NCBI GenBank assembly: GCA_029975475.1
Contig: JARKPB010000019.1
Coordinates: 62,001 to 126,000 of the forward strand
Length of the DNA stretch: 64,000 bases
Reading direction: 5' to 3'
DNA from: Anaerolineaceae bacterium
GTDB taxonomy: Bacteria; Chloroflexota; Anaerolineae; Anaerolineales; Anaerolineaceae
Below the pieces are notes generated by a model. The model was given only the letters and a program-made list of their open reading frames with translations. It made no database searches and was not told where the DNA came from. The position numbers and the translations under genes are program-made. Shown here piece by piece: positions 24,015 through 32,655 of the stretch (within the stretch, counting starts at the first letter, position 1; every line of letters starts with the position of its first letter).

Positions 24015-25958
24015 ATGTCCCAGTTAACTTCCCGCGCAGAACAGGCGATCGGTTCAGTGTATGCCAGTTTGCTGGCGGTCTTCTGGTACCTGGCGGCCGG
24101 GCAGGTCGCGCAGAGCGCTGCTACGCTCGGCATTTTGGAGACCAGCGCCCGCTGGCGGGCGGCCGCGGCCGCGGCCCCCTGGCTGGCGCTGATCCCCCTG
24201 GCGCTGGCCGGGCTGATCCTCAGCCCGCTCTGGCCGCGCCTGCGCGCTTTGGGCGTGCGCCTGTTCGAGCGCCTGCGCCGCGCGCGCGCCTTTAGCCTGA
24301 CCGCGGCGCTTCTGGCCTGGGCGGCTTTCTTTGCGCTGGTCTTTGCCCTGGGGAAGTACGACCGCCTGCTCAACCAGGCCTGGATGCGCGCTTTCGCCGG
24401 GCTGCTGCTGGGCGGGACTTCGGGGGCTCTGCTGTGCGCCTTCTGGCCGCAAAAGCAGCGGCTGGCGCTCTGGCTGGTCGGGCTGCTGCTGCCGCCAGCC
24501 CTTTATGAACTCCTGCATGTGCTGCCGATGATTTCGACCTACCCCTTCTCGCTGGAGTGGTCGGAAGGCACCTGGTATTACTACGCGTCCACCCTGTTTG
24601 GCCGGCGGTTGTACGGCCTGGATTTACCCCTGCCGTACAGCCACCTGACGCGCAGCCTGCTGCAGGCTATTCCGTTTATCATCCCTGGGCTGCCGCTGGT
24701 GGTTCACCGCGCCTGGCAGGCGCTGCTGTGGGCCGGGCTGCCGCTGCTGGCGGCGGGTTTTCTGGTGCGGCGGCTGCGCCTGCCCGCGCCGGAATGGCGC
24801 GCGGCCGCGTTTTTGGGCGGCTTTTTGTTCATCAATCTGGGCCCGGTGCTGTATCACCTCCTCCCGCCGGTCATCCTCCTGCTGGCGCTGTTTGACCCGC
24901 GCCGGCCGCTGCGCACGCTGCTGGTCACCGCGCTGGCGACCGCCTGGGGCGCGCTCAGCCGCATCAACTGGATCCCGGTGCCGGGCATGCTCGCTTTGGT
25001 GCTCTATCTGCTCGAAACGCCGCGCAGCGCTTTCCCCACCCTGCGCGCCTACCTGCGCCTGCCGCTCCTGCTGGGCGGCGCGGCGCTGATCACCGCCGCG
25101 GGGGTCTTCGCCGTCTACACAGCCCAGCCGGGCAGCAACCCGCTCACCAGCCTGTCCTCGCCGCTGCTGTGGTACCGCCTGTGGCCCAACCCCAATTTGA
25201 GCGGCGGGCTGGTCTTGAACATCCTCCTGGTCTCGCTACCCTTCGCCGCCGCAGCGGGCGGCTCCTGGCGCGGGCTGGGCGGGCTGCGCGCCGGCCTGAT
25301 GCTGCTGATGACCCTGGTGCTGCTGGCGGGCGGAACGCTGGTCAGCCTGAAAATCGGCGGCGGCAACAACCTGCACAACTACGACGCCTATCTAACCCTC
25401 CTGCTCATCTGGGGCGCGTACGCCCTCAGCGCGGCGCTGCGCGCGGAAACGCAGCGGCCGGCCTTGCGGGCGGATCTTCGCGGCTGGCTGTGCGCCGCGG
25501 CGGCCCTGATCGTGCTGCTTTCAGCCCTTCAGCCCGGCATCTCTGTGAAACCGCGCAGCACCGCCCAGGCCAACCTCGACCTGCTGACCCTCAATGGGCA
25601 GATCGAGCGCGTGCTGCAAAACGGCGGGCGGGTGCTCTTCATCAGCCAGCGCCACCTGCTGACCTTTGGCCTGACCCCCCGGACGCCGCTGGAGAGCAAA
25701 TACGAACTGAACGAATTGATGGAAATGGCGATGGCTGGCAACCGCGCCTATCTGGATGAATTTCATGCAGAGATCGCCAGCCTGACTTACGACCTGATCA
25801 TCGTTGACCGGCTAAAAATTTACCGCCTGCCGCTCACCAGCCGCTTCGCGGAGGAAAACAACGCCTGGGTAAAAGAAGTCGCCGCTCCGCTCAACCGCTA
25901 TTACCGCCCGGCGTTCAGCCTGCCGGAAAGCGGGCTGGATTTGCTGATCCCGAAATAA
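24015..25958 (+). CDS. Polytopic membrane protein, GT-C-like
   Basis: A 647-residue protein with roughly a dozen hydrophobic segments and a C-terminal soluble tail of ~130 residues (YDLIIVDRLKIYRLP). The overall layout resembles GT-C glycosyltransferases that use lipid-linked sugars, but I see no clear catalytic acidic motif in the first loop, so this is tentative. The start is ATG 24015 with GTGGAG and GGAG nearby; the frame is open to 23859, but that extension overlaps the intergenic region and has no membrane-like start. The lipoprotein gene begins 14 bp after its stop, so both are probably cotranscribed. Confidence 0.65.
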   Translation: MSQLTSRAEQAIGSVYASLLAVFWYLAAGQVAQSAATLGILETSARWRAAAAAAPWLALIPLALAGLILSPLWPRLRALGVRLFERLRRARAFSLTAALLAWAAFFALVFALGKYDRLLNQAWMRAFAGLLLGGTSGALLCAFWPQKQRLALWLVGLLLPPALYELLHVLPMISTYPFSLEWSEGTWYYYASTLFGRRLYGLDLPLPYSHLTRSLLQAIPFIIPGLPLVVHRAWQALLWAGLPLLAAGFLVRRLRLPAPEWRAAAFLGGFLFINLGPVLYHLLPPVILLLALFDPRRPLRTLLVTALATAWGALSRINWIPVPGMLALVLYLLETPRSAFPTLRAYLRLPLLLGGAALITAAGVFAVYTAQPGSNPLTSLSSPLLWYRLWPNPNLSGGLVLNILLVSLPFAAAAGGSWRGLGGLRAGLMLLMTLVLLAGGTLVSLKIGGGNNLHNYDAYLTLLLIWGAYALSAALRAETQRPALRADLRGWLCAAAALIVLLSALQPGISVKPRSTAQANLDLLTLNGQIERVLQNGGRVLFISQRHLLTFGLTPRTPLESKYELNELMEMAMAGNRAYLDEFHAEIASLTYDLIIVDRLKIYRLPLTSRFAEENNAWVKEVAAPLNRYYRPAFSLPESGLDLLIPK

Positions 25959-25972
25959 TCCTGGAAATCCGC

Positions 25973-27196
25973 ATGAAAGCGCTTATTGCTTGCCTCTCCC
26001 TCTTGCTGTTGATGGCCGCCGGCTGCGCGCCGGCGGTTGACCCATCCCTGCCGACCCCCACCTGGACGCTGGCATATCCCAGCCCGGTGCCGCCGGGGAC
26101 CGGGCTGCCGCCGGCTGGCGGCGGGTTTACCCCGCTGGCGAATCTGGGCGCGCTGGACAGCGCGTCCGTCGCCGGGCTGGCTTTTGGGCCGGATGGGGCT
26201 GCCTGGGTGCTGCTGGTGGACGGCGCCCTGCGCTGGGACGGCGCCGAATGGCAGGCGGCCCCGCTGTTCGACGGCCTGCTGGTCGGGCTGGACGCGCGCG
26301 GCTGGTTGTGGGCCAGTCCGCTGGACGGGCGCTCGCTCTTCGCCTGGGACGGCGCGGCCTGGCGCGTCTTTGGCCCCCCTTCAGGCTGGTCGCCGGTCGC
26401 CGATTTTGTCCTCATCCCGGTGCCGCAGGGCTTGCAGACCGACCCCGACGGCAGCCTGTGGCTTTCCACCGCTCAGGATGTGCGCCGCTTTGACGGCCAG
26501 ACCTGGCGGGTTTTTCCCCAGTCCGACTGGGGGCTGCCCGAAGCGGAGAGTTTTGATTTCAAACCCATTATCACCCTGGCGCTGGATCAGGACGGCGCCC
26601 CCTGGGTGGGCGTTTGCGACTGGGGCGGGCCCGGTCCGCTTTCCGGGCGCGCTCTGCGCCGGCTGGACGGCGCCGCCTGGGTGGATCCCGGGCTGCCGCG
26701 CGAGCGGCCGTGCGTCACCGCGCTTACCGCCGGTCCCGGCGGGCAGATGTGGGTGGGGGTAGAGCAAAGCCTGTGGCACTACGCCGGCGGCGCCTGGAGC
26801 GAGCTGTTCCTGCCCGCGCCGGAGGATCTGCCGGCTGACCGCCGCCCCGGCTACATCAGCCGCATCTGGCTGGACAACGCCGGCCTGCCCTGGGTCAGCC
26901 TGACGCTTTGCGGCCAGAGCTCGTGCGACAACGGCCAGGTGCTGTACGCCTGGCGCAGCGGAGTCTGGCAGCCGCAGAGCCGCGTCAGCCCCACCGCCGC
27001 CTGGACGCTGCTCTTTGACCGCAGCGGCGCTGCCTGGCTGTTCAGCCCTGAGGGGGTTTACCGCCCGAAAGACGGCCGGCTGGAACCCGTGCCGGGCGCC
27101 CCGCGCCCGCTGGCGGCCGCGCGCGATTCGCAGGGCAGCTTGTGGATGGTCGGCAGCCTGGACGGGCAAACCGCGCTCTACCGCCTGACGCCCTGA
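25973..27196 (+). CDS. Beta-propeller lipoprotein
   Basis: A 407-residue secreted lipoprotein (signal peptide ending MAAGC). After a Pro/Thr linker it consists of repeats of about 40-50 residues such as GPDGAAWVLLVDGALRWDGAEW, LDARGWLWASPLDGRSLFAWDG and DPDGSLWLSTAQDVRRFDGQTW. These are the periplasmic propeller repeats seen in two-component sensor ectodomains, but here without any kinase. The role is unknown; binding of extracellular ligand is plausible. It is coupled to the preceding membrane protein. Confidence 0.75.
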   Translation: MKALIACLSLLLLMAAGCAPAVDPSLPTPTWTLAYPSPVPPGTGLPPAGGGFTPLANLGALDSASVAGLAFGPDGAAWVLLVDGALRWDGAEWQAAPLFDGLLVGLDARGWLWASPLDGRSLFAWDGAAWRVFGPPSGWSPVADFVLIPVPQGLQTDPDGSLWLSTAQDVRRFDGQTWRVFPQSDWGLPEAESFDFKPIITLALDQDGAPWVGVCDWGGPGPLSGRALRRLDGAAWVDPGLPRERPCVTALTAGPGGQMWVGVEQSLWHYAGGAWSELFLPAPEDLPADRRPGYISRIWLDNAGLPWVSLTLCGQSSCDNGQVLYAWRSGVWQPQSRVSPTAAWTLLFDRSGAAWLFSPEGVYRPKDGRLEPVPGAPRPLAAARDSQGSLWMVGSLDGQTALYRLTP

Positions 27197-27292
27197 GCGC
27201 CGCGGGAACAAATCCGCCCCCGCGCCGTCTTATCCCGGTTGAAAGTTGTACTAAAATATAGATGAGGGAAAGAGATCCTCGCGGAGGGAAAG

Positions 27293-28396
27293 ATGAACCC
27301 ACAAGTGTACTGCCAGTATTGCGGTGCGCCGCACAACACGGACGCAGCCTTTTGCCCGCGCTGCGGCCGGCCTACCGGCGCGCAGGGCGGTTCAACCCAG
27401 CCTTCTCCCTATCAGCAGCAGCGCCCCGCGCCGCCCGCGCCGAACTATGCGCCCGTGCCGCCCGTGCCGAGCTACGGCCACGTGCCGCCCGTGCCGCCCA
27501 TGCCGCCAGCGCGCTCCTCCAGCAGCACCCTGCTGATCGTCCTGGGGGTGCTGGTCTTTCTCGGACTGGGCATGATTATCGCCGGTGCGCTCCTTTTCGG
27601 CGTTTCGACCAGCCGCAGCGGAGGAATGCCCGCCGCGCAGCCAACCGGCGTTCCGGCGGCTGTGATCACCGAAGGCGCTGCCCCCAGCCTGGTGCCGCCG
27701 GTGCCGGTCGGACCCGCTGCCAACATGGTCTACAACGGCACCAGTTTCTACCTGGACCAGACGGTGGCTGCCGGAGCCAGCGCTCAGACCCCGGCGGCCG
27801 TCCCGCCATCGCCGGACAGCGTCCCCTGGGAAGTCATGCCGGCACATGATGAAATCAGCCTGAACGGGTATGTCCTCTGGAACACCTTTCATCAACCGAA
27901 GATCATGATCATCCCGGTGGATGCCTACACCGCCATGGATGACAACGTCGCGGCGAGCATCAATCAGCTCAAAACCCTGCTGGCTGCCCGGCCGGCCAGC
28001 GTCAACGGCGCGATCCCGCGCCTGCCGTTCTGGAACGCGGGCGAAGTGTTTCATGCCAAACTGCGTTACATTGATTTTGCCGGCGGCAGCGGCATCGGCT
28101 ACCTGTGCCAGTACGCCCAGGGGATTGTGCCGATCAACAACTACGAATTGTTCTACTCGTTTCAGGGCTTGACCAGCGACGGGCGCTGGCTGATCTCGGC
28201 GGTTTTACCCGTCTCTCACCCGGATTTGCCGGCCAACATCAATCTGAGCCAGGCCGAGTACGACAGCCTGCTCAACGATTACGCCGCCTACCTGGAATCC
28301 GCCGTGGCTGACCTAAACGCCAAAGCCGATAACAGCTTCACCCCCAGCCTGGAAAAGCTGGATGAACTCTTCCGCTCGCTGAGTGTTCAGAAATAA
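27293..28396 (+). CDS. Zinc-ribbon membrane protein with Pro-rich linker
   Basis: A 367-residue protein. The N-terminus is a double-CxxC zinc ribbon (CQYCGAPHNTDAAFCPRCG), followed by a Pro/Gln/Ala-rich low-complexity linker, one membrane segment (LLIVLGVLVFLGLGMIIAGALLF) and an extracellular domain of ~250 residues that I do not recognise. Such zinc-ribbon plus single-span proteins are common in Chloroflexota and Firmicutes. The GGAGGG ribosome site is before ATG 27293, and a good terminator follows. Confidence 0.8.
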   Translation: MNPQVYCQYCGAPHNTDAAFCPRCGRPTGAQGGSTQPSPYQQQRPAPPAPNYAPVPPVPSYGHVPPVPPMPPARSSSSTLLIVLGVLVFLGLGMIIAGALLFGVSTSRSGGMPAAQPTGVPAAVITEGAAPSLVPPVPVGPAANMVYNGTSFYLDQTVAAGASAQTPAAVPPSPDSVPWEVMPAHDEISLNGYVLWNTFHQPKIMIIPVDAYTAMDDNVAASINQLKTLLAARPASVNGAIPRLPFWNAGEVFHAKLRYIDFAGGSGIGYLCQYAQGIVPINNYELFYSFQGLTSDGRWLISAVLPVSHPDLPANINLSQAEYDSLLNDYAAYLESAVADLNAKADNSFTPSLEKLDELFRSLSVQK

Positions 28397-28420
28397 GCTT
28401 CAGCGCCGCTTTGTCGATCC

Positions 28421-28452
28421 GCGCCGCGCCCGTTTCGGGGCGGCGCTTTTTT
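28421..28452 (+). terminator. Rho-independent terminator
   Basis: GC-rich stem (28421-28431 with 28437-28446, one bulge) followed by six Ts. It ends the zinc-ribbon protein gene. Confidence 0.82.
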
Positions 28453-28802
28453 GGCAGACGGCGTTTCCTGTCACCAGCTTGGGGGCCGCCGGCGCGGCCT
28501 CCTGCGCCCGTCAGCCAAAATTCAGCCTGTTCCTTTATTCATGTGAATTATAATTAAGCCAAAGGGAGGAAAGCGCGCGGAAAAGCCACCAGAACCTTAG
28601 AGTCCGGGCGTTCAACTCGAACGTCAGAATCAATCAATGCCCTCACGGGCATAAATCCTTTGCGGGGAGGGCTCAGTCTTGCGGACGCGCGCAGGGGGTA
28701 TCCTGGCCTGTTGTCTGCGTTAGAGCCAGACGGGGAAGTCCCAGAGTGGATTTCCGATAAAATTGCAGCTGACTTTCCGGGTGTTCCCGGGGGAGGGATG
28801 CT
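28453..28802 (+). other. Intergenic region without a gene
   Basis: No supported coding frame. It contains an AT-rich patch with a TATAAT (around 28550) and a short hairpin, TGCCCTCACGGGCA (28636-28649). It is likely the untranslated leader and promoter region of the following orphan gene. I recognise no known RNA family. Confidence 0.4.
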
Positions 28803-29201
28803 ATGAAAAAACGGGATTCTTCCGCTAAGGTGTTTATCCTGCTCGATATGCGCGCTGATGGCGATGCCACTGGAAAATTTGGTGTATTTTCGGGGACGTC
28901 TCGTGTTCCCCCGTCGTGGTTCGCGGGGAACGAAGCCACGCCAGACATGGATGACCCTTTATACGGTCGGCTGATTGAACTGGAGGACGGCTCGGCGATT
29001 TGGGAGTTGGATTGTTATTGGATGAAGCTTTCTAAGAGAGAGGCTGAAAACGCCGATTATATTGAAAAATTGAAGAAACGGGCAGAAAAGATTAAATCCA
29101 TCATGGATAATCTGGACAATGCGTCGGAAAGCGAATTTGAGTTGGTAAGTCAGATTATGGATGATGGTGAGATTGATTTGGATGATGAAAGATGGGGTTG
29201 A
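28803..29201 (+). CDS. Orphan acidic protein of unknown function
   Basis: A 132-residue soluble protein of no family I recognise. The C-terminal half is highly charged and helical (KLSKREAENADYIEKLKKRA; then an acidic tail rich in Asp and Glu), suggesting a coiled segment. The gene uses more A/T-ending codons than its neighbours. It sits alone between poorly coding stretches, which hints at recent acquisition. GGGGGAGGG lies six bases before ATG 28803. Confidence 0.6.
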   Translation: MKKRDSSAKVFILLDMRADGDATGKFGVFSGTSRVPPSWFAGNEATPDMDDPLYGRLIELEDGSAIWELDCYWMKLSKREAENADYIEKLKKRAEKIKSIMDNLDNASESEFELVSQIMDDGEIDLDDERWG

Positions 29202-29516
29202 AGCCTAGGCAGTTGCGCGGCCGAATCTTTCGGGCTGCATTGGGTAAAAACGCCGTTCTTGCGAAAACGTTGACTTTGTGTCAAAATTTAATCTGTGCCT
29301 TCAAGGGCATTTCGAAGCATCAGGGCGGTTATTGCGCAGGACCCACACCAAACCGGTCACAACCAGGGAAAGCCCTCGCGGGCGTTCCTACCGCGGGATG
29401 CGCACAGGCGGGCGCCGGGCGGCGGCCGCTGGCGATATCCATCTGGCTCGAACCGGGTTGCGGCGGCTGGATCGGGGGATAGATTTCGCATCTCACCGGA
29501 AAAGGAGGAGCAGAAA
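29202..29516 (+). other. Intergenic region, no convincing gene
   Basis: About 315 bases with only a low-quality frame (29192-29482) that has no ribosome site and an unlikely composition. Two short GC inverted repeats (near 29294 and 29373) resemble the hairpin at 28636. Nothing else is visible. Confidence 0.4.
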
Positions 29517-29654
29517 ATGGACGACTTAGCGGAACTGATCTGGCAAATGATTTGTTTAAGCGTCGGCGCGGTGCTGCTCTTTTTTGTGGTTATGGTGAGC
29601 ACCTTTTTCGCCGTGTGCCTTCTGCCGGTTCTCCTGCTTTTCCTCTTCTTGTGA
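29517..29654 (+). CDS. Small single-span membrane protein
   Basis: A 45-residue protein, nearly all one or two hydrophobic helices (LIWQMICLSVGAVLLFFVV, then a Leu/Val-rich end). It is preceded by a very strong ribosome site, AAAGGAGGAG, six bases before ATG 29517, which is the main evidence that it is real. The function is unknown; small membrane proteins of this type often modulate larger complexes. Confidence 0.6.
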   Translation: MDDLAELIWQMICLSVGAVLLFFVVMVSTFFAVCLLPVLLLFLFL

Positions 29655-29832
29655 GGTTTGGGGGCGGGCAGCCCGGCGGCAGCAGCACGAATTCGCCTTC
29701 AGCATCCATCCTTCCCCTCACGACGATCCTCCGCCGCGCCGCGGGCGCTCGGCCGTCCGTCCACGTCCGCGCATTCGTTCCGCGGCGGTATAATCGAAGC
29801 CGTCTCAAAACCGTCTCATCCGGAGGAACGCA

Positions 29833-30636
29833 GTGAAAACAGCCGATCTTCGCGGGCAAACCGCCCTGATTACCGGCGCTTCCAGCGGGTTGGGAGAAGC
29901 CTTCGCGCGCCTGCTGGCGGCGCGCGGCTGCCGCCTGATCCTCACCGCGCGGCGCGCCGACCGCCTTGAAGCCCTGAAAACCGAACTGCAGGCCGCTTAC
30001 GGCGTTGAGGCGGCCGCCCTCCCGGCTGACCTGGCGGCTGAGGGCGGGCCGGCTGATTTATTCCGGCGGATAGAAGCCCTCGGCTGGCCGGTCGAAATCC
30101 TGATCAACAACGCCGGGCGCGGCGCCTGGGGACCGCACCGCGCGCTGGACTGGGCGGACGACCGCCAGATGCTCGCCCTGGATATCCTGGCGCCCGCCGA
30201 ACTGGTGCACCGCTGCCTGCCGGGCATGCTGGCGCGCGGCCGCGGGTATATCCTCCTGGTGGCTTCGGTGGCGGCATACCAGCCCACACCTTACTACGCC
30301 TCTTACGCGGCGGCGAAAAGCTACCTCTTGAACTTCGGGGTGGCGCTCCACCGCGAACTGCGCGGCAGCGGGGTGAAGGTCTGCGTGCTTTCTCCCGGGG
30401 TCACCCGCACGGGCTTCTTTGAAGCCGCCGGTCAGCAGCAGTTCAGCCTCTACCAGCGCCTCACCATGATGAACGCGGAGCGCGCCGCTGCCGTTGGCCT
30501 GAAAGCCCTCCTGCGCGGCCGGGCTTCGGTGGTGGCCGGCGTCCGCAACGGGCTTATCGCCTGGGCGGCGGCCAGAATCCCGCGCGCCTGGGCGGCTTTC
30601 TTCACTGAATTTTTCCTCACCTTTGACCGCCGCTAA
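29833..30636 (+). CDS. Short-chain dehydrogenase/reductase (SDR)
   Basis: A 267-residue classical SDR. The cofactor motif is TGASSGLGEAFA, with an Arg pair after the second strand (TARRADR) pointing to NADP(H). NNAGRG and the catalytic YxxxK (YASYAAAK) are present. It uses a GTG start at 29833 with CCGGAGGAA just upstream, and a TATAAT lies about 40 bp before. The substrate is unknown; members of this subgroup act on carbonyl lipids or similar compounds. It stands alone. Confidence 0.88.
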   Translation: MKTADLRGQTALITGASSGLGEAFARLLAARGCRLILTARRADRLEALKTELQAAYGVEAAALPADLAAEGGPADLFRRIEALGWPVEILINNAGRGAWGPHRALDWADDRQMLALDILAPAELVHRCLPGMLARGRGYILLVASVAAYQPTPYYASYAAAKSYLLNFGVALHRELRGSGVKVCVLSPGVTRTGFFEAAGQQQFSLYQRLTMMNAERAAAVGLKALLRGRASVVAGVRNGLIAWAAARIPRAWAAFFTEFFLTFDRR

Positions 30637-30760
30637 CCTTACCGCCGCCTTTCTATTTTGTTAGGAGAGTGAAGGGCAACGCGGCCGCGATAGCCGTTAG
30701 AATGAGAACAGAGGCGCTGTCTCTGCGCTGATTTTATTGGATCTGAAATGAGGTAGTCCC

Positions 30761-32404
30761 ATGAAGGTAAAATTCTTCTCCCTGGTCATCACGGCGGTCT
30801 TCGCCCTCTCCGCCTGCGTCCCTTCCGCGCCGGCGTTCACCCGCGCCATGGGCCTGGACGTGCCGGCCCGCCCGCAGCTGTCGGATGCTGTTGTGCCCAC
30901 CCCCACGCCGACCCCGCCCGCCGGCCAGCTGGGTCCCAACCCGGAAGATTTTCCCCCCGGCGTCAACCCGTTAACCGGTTTGCCGGTCGAAGATCCCGCC
31001 AACCTGGACCTGCCGGCGATTTTAATGTCGCTTTCCAACTTCCCGCCGTCGGTGCGCCCGCAGACCGGGCTCTCCTTCGCCCCCCAGGTGTATGAAATCT
31101 ACATCACCGTCGGCATGACCCGTTTTCTGACCGTGTTCTACGGCGATTACCCGCGGGTCAGCCTGCCGGTGCTGGGCGATCAACCGCCGCTGGAAGGCGC
31201 CGCCCAGGTGGAAGGCACGCTGATTTCCGACCGCGTCTGGCTGGATGAAAACCAGGACGGGCTGCAGGATCAGCGCGAACCCGGCGTGGGCGGGGTGGAA
31301 GTGATCCTGCGCGATGAGGGCGGCAAAGAGCTGGCCCGCACCATCACCAACGCTTCGGGCTATTACGCCTTCGGCGCCGAAAGCGGCAAGTCTTACCAGA
31401 TCGAATTCGTGCGCCCTTCGCGCTTCGCCTTCACCCGCAGCGATCAGGGTCCCTCGGATGAGCTGGACAGCGACGCCGATCCCATCAGCGGGCGCACGGC
31501 CGTCTTCACCCTCGATAAGGATACCCGCGCCTGGGATGCCGGGCTGACCGCCAGCCAGGGCGGGGGAGAAGTTACCCCGACCCCCGGCCCGACCCCTGAA
31601 TCGCCGGTTCCGACCGAAGAACCTCCCGTGATCCCGACCCCGGAGGATGAAATCTCCGGCGTGCGCTCCGGCCGTCAGGCGTACGCGCCCATCCTGGCTT
31701 CGTTTTCCTTTGGCTGTCTGATCGCCGGCAGCAAAGCCCCCAACGTCAAGATCAATATCTGCCAGAACGTGTTTGAAAAAGACCCGAACAACATCAATTC
31801 CGCGGGAATGAGCATTGACCGGATCAAACAACTGGCTGTGATCAACAAAAACCCGAACAAAGACCTGAACTATTCCGGCAACGTGTTTGACCCCGTTCCC
31901 CCGGCGGGCGGCGCGGATGCGCTAAGGCTGAACGTCTTTTACAGCGCGCTGAATCAGAGCCAGTGGGTTTACGACCCGGCCGGCGGCGCGTACATGCGCT
32001 TTGAAGATTACGGGCGCGAGGATATGATCGGTCAGTTCAAAATGTCAGTTGACCGCCTGACCCGCCAGCCGCTTTATTTCCAGAATGTGGTCGTGATCTT
32101 CGTGGAGCACACCGTGGTGGCGCCCACCATCCTGGATCTGAACATGATCGGCGGCCGGGAAAAGGCGATCGTCTTCCGCGACGGCAAGGTTTACGACAAC
32201 CTGCGCTGGAGCATGCGCAACGGCGACTACGAGCGCAAATCCGGCATGCTGCGCCCGGTGCGCATCGAGTACCCGGACGGCACGCCCTTCCCGCTGGCGC
32301 CCGGCCACACCTGGTTCCTGGTGGCCACGCCCTATTCGCGGGTCTGGCAGACCGCCGCGGGCATCTGGAATTACCGCTTTGTGCCGCCGGCGGGCGCGAA
32401 GTAA
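30761..32404 (+). CDS. DUF3048 (YerB-like) lipoprotein with SdrB-like insert
   Basis: A 547-residue lipoprotein (signal ending LSAC). The DUF3048 N-terminal part (NPLTGLPV; TRFLTVFYGDYP) is interrupted near residue 150 by a ~110-residue SdrD-B/Cna-B-like beta domain (DRVWLDENQDGLQDQREPGV; NASGYYAFG) and a Thr-Pro linker. DUF3048 then resumes with SGVRSGRQAYAPIL and ends with the C-terminal subdomain (SGMLRPVRIEYPDGTPFPL; PGHTWFLV). DUF3048 proteins are secreted and likely act on the cell wall. The insertion makes the protein about 200 residues longer than usual. A clear terminator follows. Confidence 0.82.
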   Translation: MKVKFFSLVITAVFALSACVPSAPAFTRAMGLDVPARPQLSDAVVPTPTPTPPAGQLGPNPEDFPPGVNPLTGLPVEDPANLDLPAILMSLSNFPPSVRPQTGLSFAPQVYEIYITVGMTRFLTVFYGDYPRVSLPVLGDQPPLEGAAQVEGTLISDRVWLDENQDGLQDQREPGVGGVEVILRDEGGKELARTITNASGYYAFGAESGKSYQIEFVRPSRFAFTRSDQGPSDELDSDADPISGRTAVFTLDKDTRAWDAGLTASQGGGEVTPTPGPTPESPVPTEEPPVIPTPEDEISGVRSGRQAYAPILASFSFGCLIAGSKAPNVKINICQNVFEKDPNNINSAGMSIDRIKQLAVINKNPNKDLNYSGNVFDPVPPAGGADALRLNVFYSALNQSQWVYDPAGGAYMRFEDYGREDMIGQFKMSVDRLTRQPLYFQNVVVIFVEHTVVAPTILDLNMIGGREKAIVFRDGKVYDNLRWSMRNGDYERKSGMLRPVRIEYPDGTPFPLAPGHTWFLVATPYSRVWQTAAGIWNYRFVPPAGAK

Positions 32405-32420
32405 ACGCTGGATTGAGAAC

Positions 32421-32453
32421 GCGGGCAGCCGTAAGGCTGCCCGCTTTGATTTT
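32421..32453 (+). terminator. Rho-independent terminator
   Basis: Perfect ten-bp stem (32421-32430 with 32435-32444), GTAA loop, then TTTGATTTT. It ends the DUF3048 gene. Confidence 0.88.
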
Positions 32454-32537
32454 AACGGGCGGCCGCCGCGGACGGGTTGGAAGGGTTCGCGGCGCCAGCG
32501 TAGGGAATCTGTAATCTTCTACAGAGAAACAGGGGGC

Positions 32538-32566
32538 TTGAAATGGGGGAAAAAACCCTATACAAT
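32538..32566 (+). promoter_or_regulatory. Sigma70-type promoter of first beta-helix gene
   Basis: TTGAAA (32538-32543) and TACAAT (32561-32566) with an exact 17-bp spacer, in an AT-rich patch. It gives an untranslated leader of about 80 bases before ATG 32656. Confidence 0.75.
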
Positions 32567-32655
32567 ACTGTAATATGACTAAAATTATCTAATTACACTG
32601 GCGGGGAATCGCGCGCACCGCACCTGGCCGCCCCTCTCAAAAAAGGAGTTGACCT

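Noticed and set aside
28590-28700. tRNA-like or riboswitch-like sequence before the orphan gene
   Set aside because: A GTTCAACTCGAAC stretch looked like a T-arm, but no acceptor or anticodon arms could be formed and no riboswitch consensus was recognised.
29192-29482. 96-codon plus-strand frame after the orphan gene
   Set aside because: No ribosome site, overlaps the previous stop, and the composition does not look coding.
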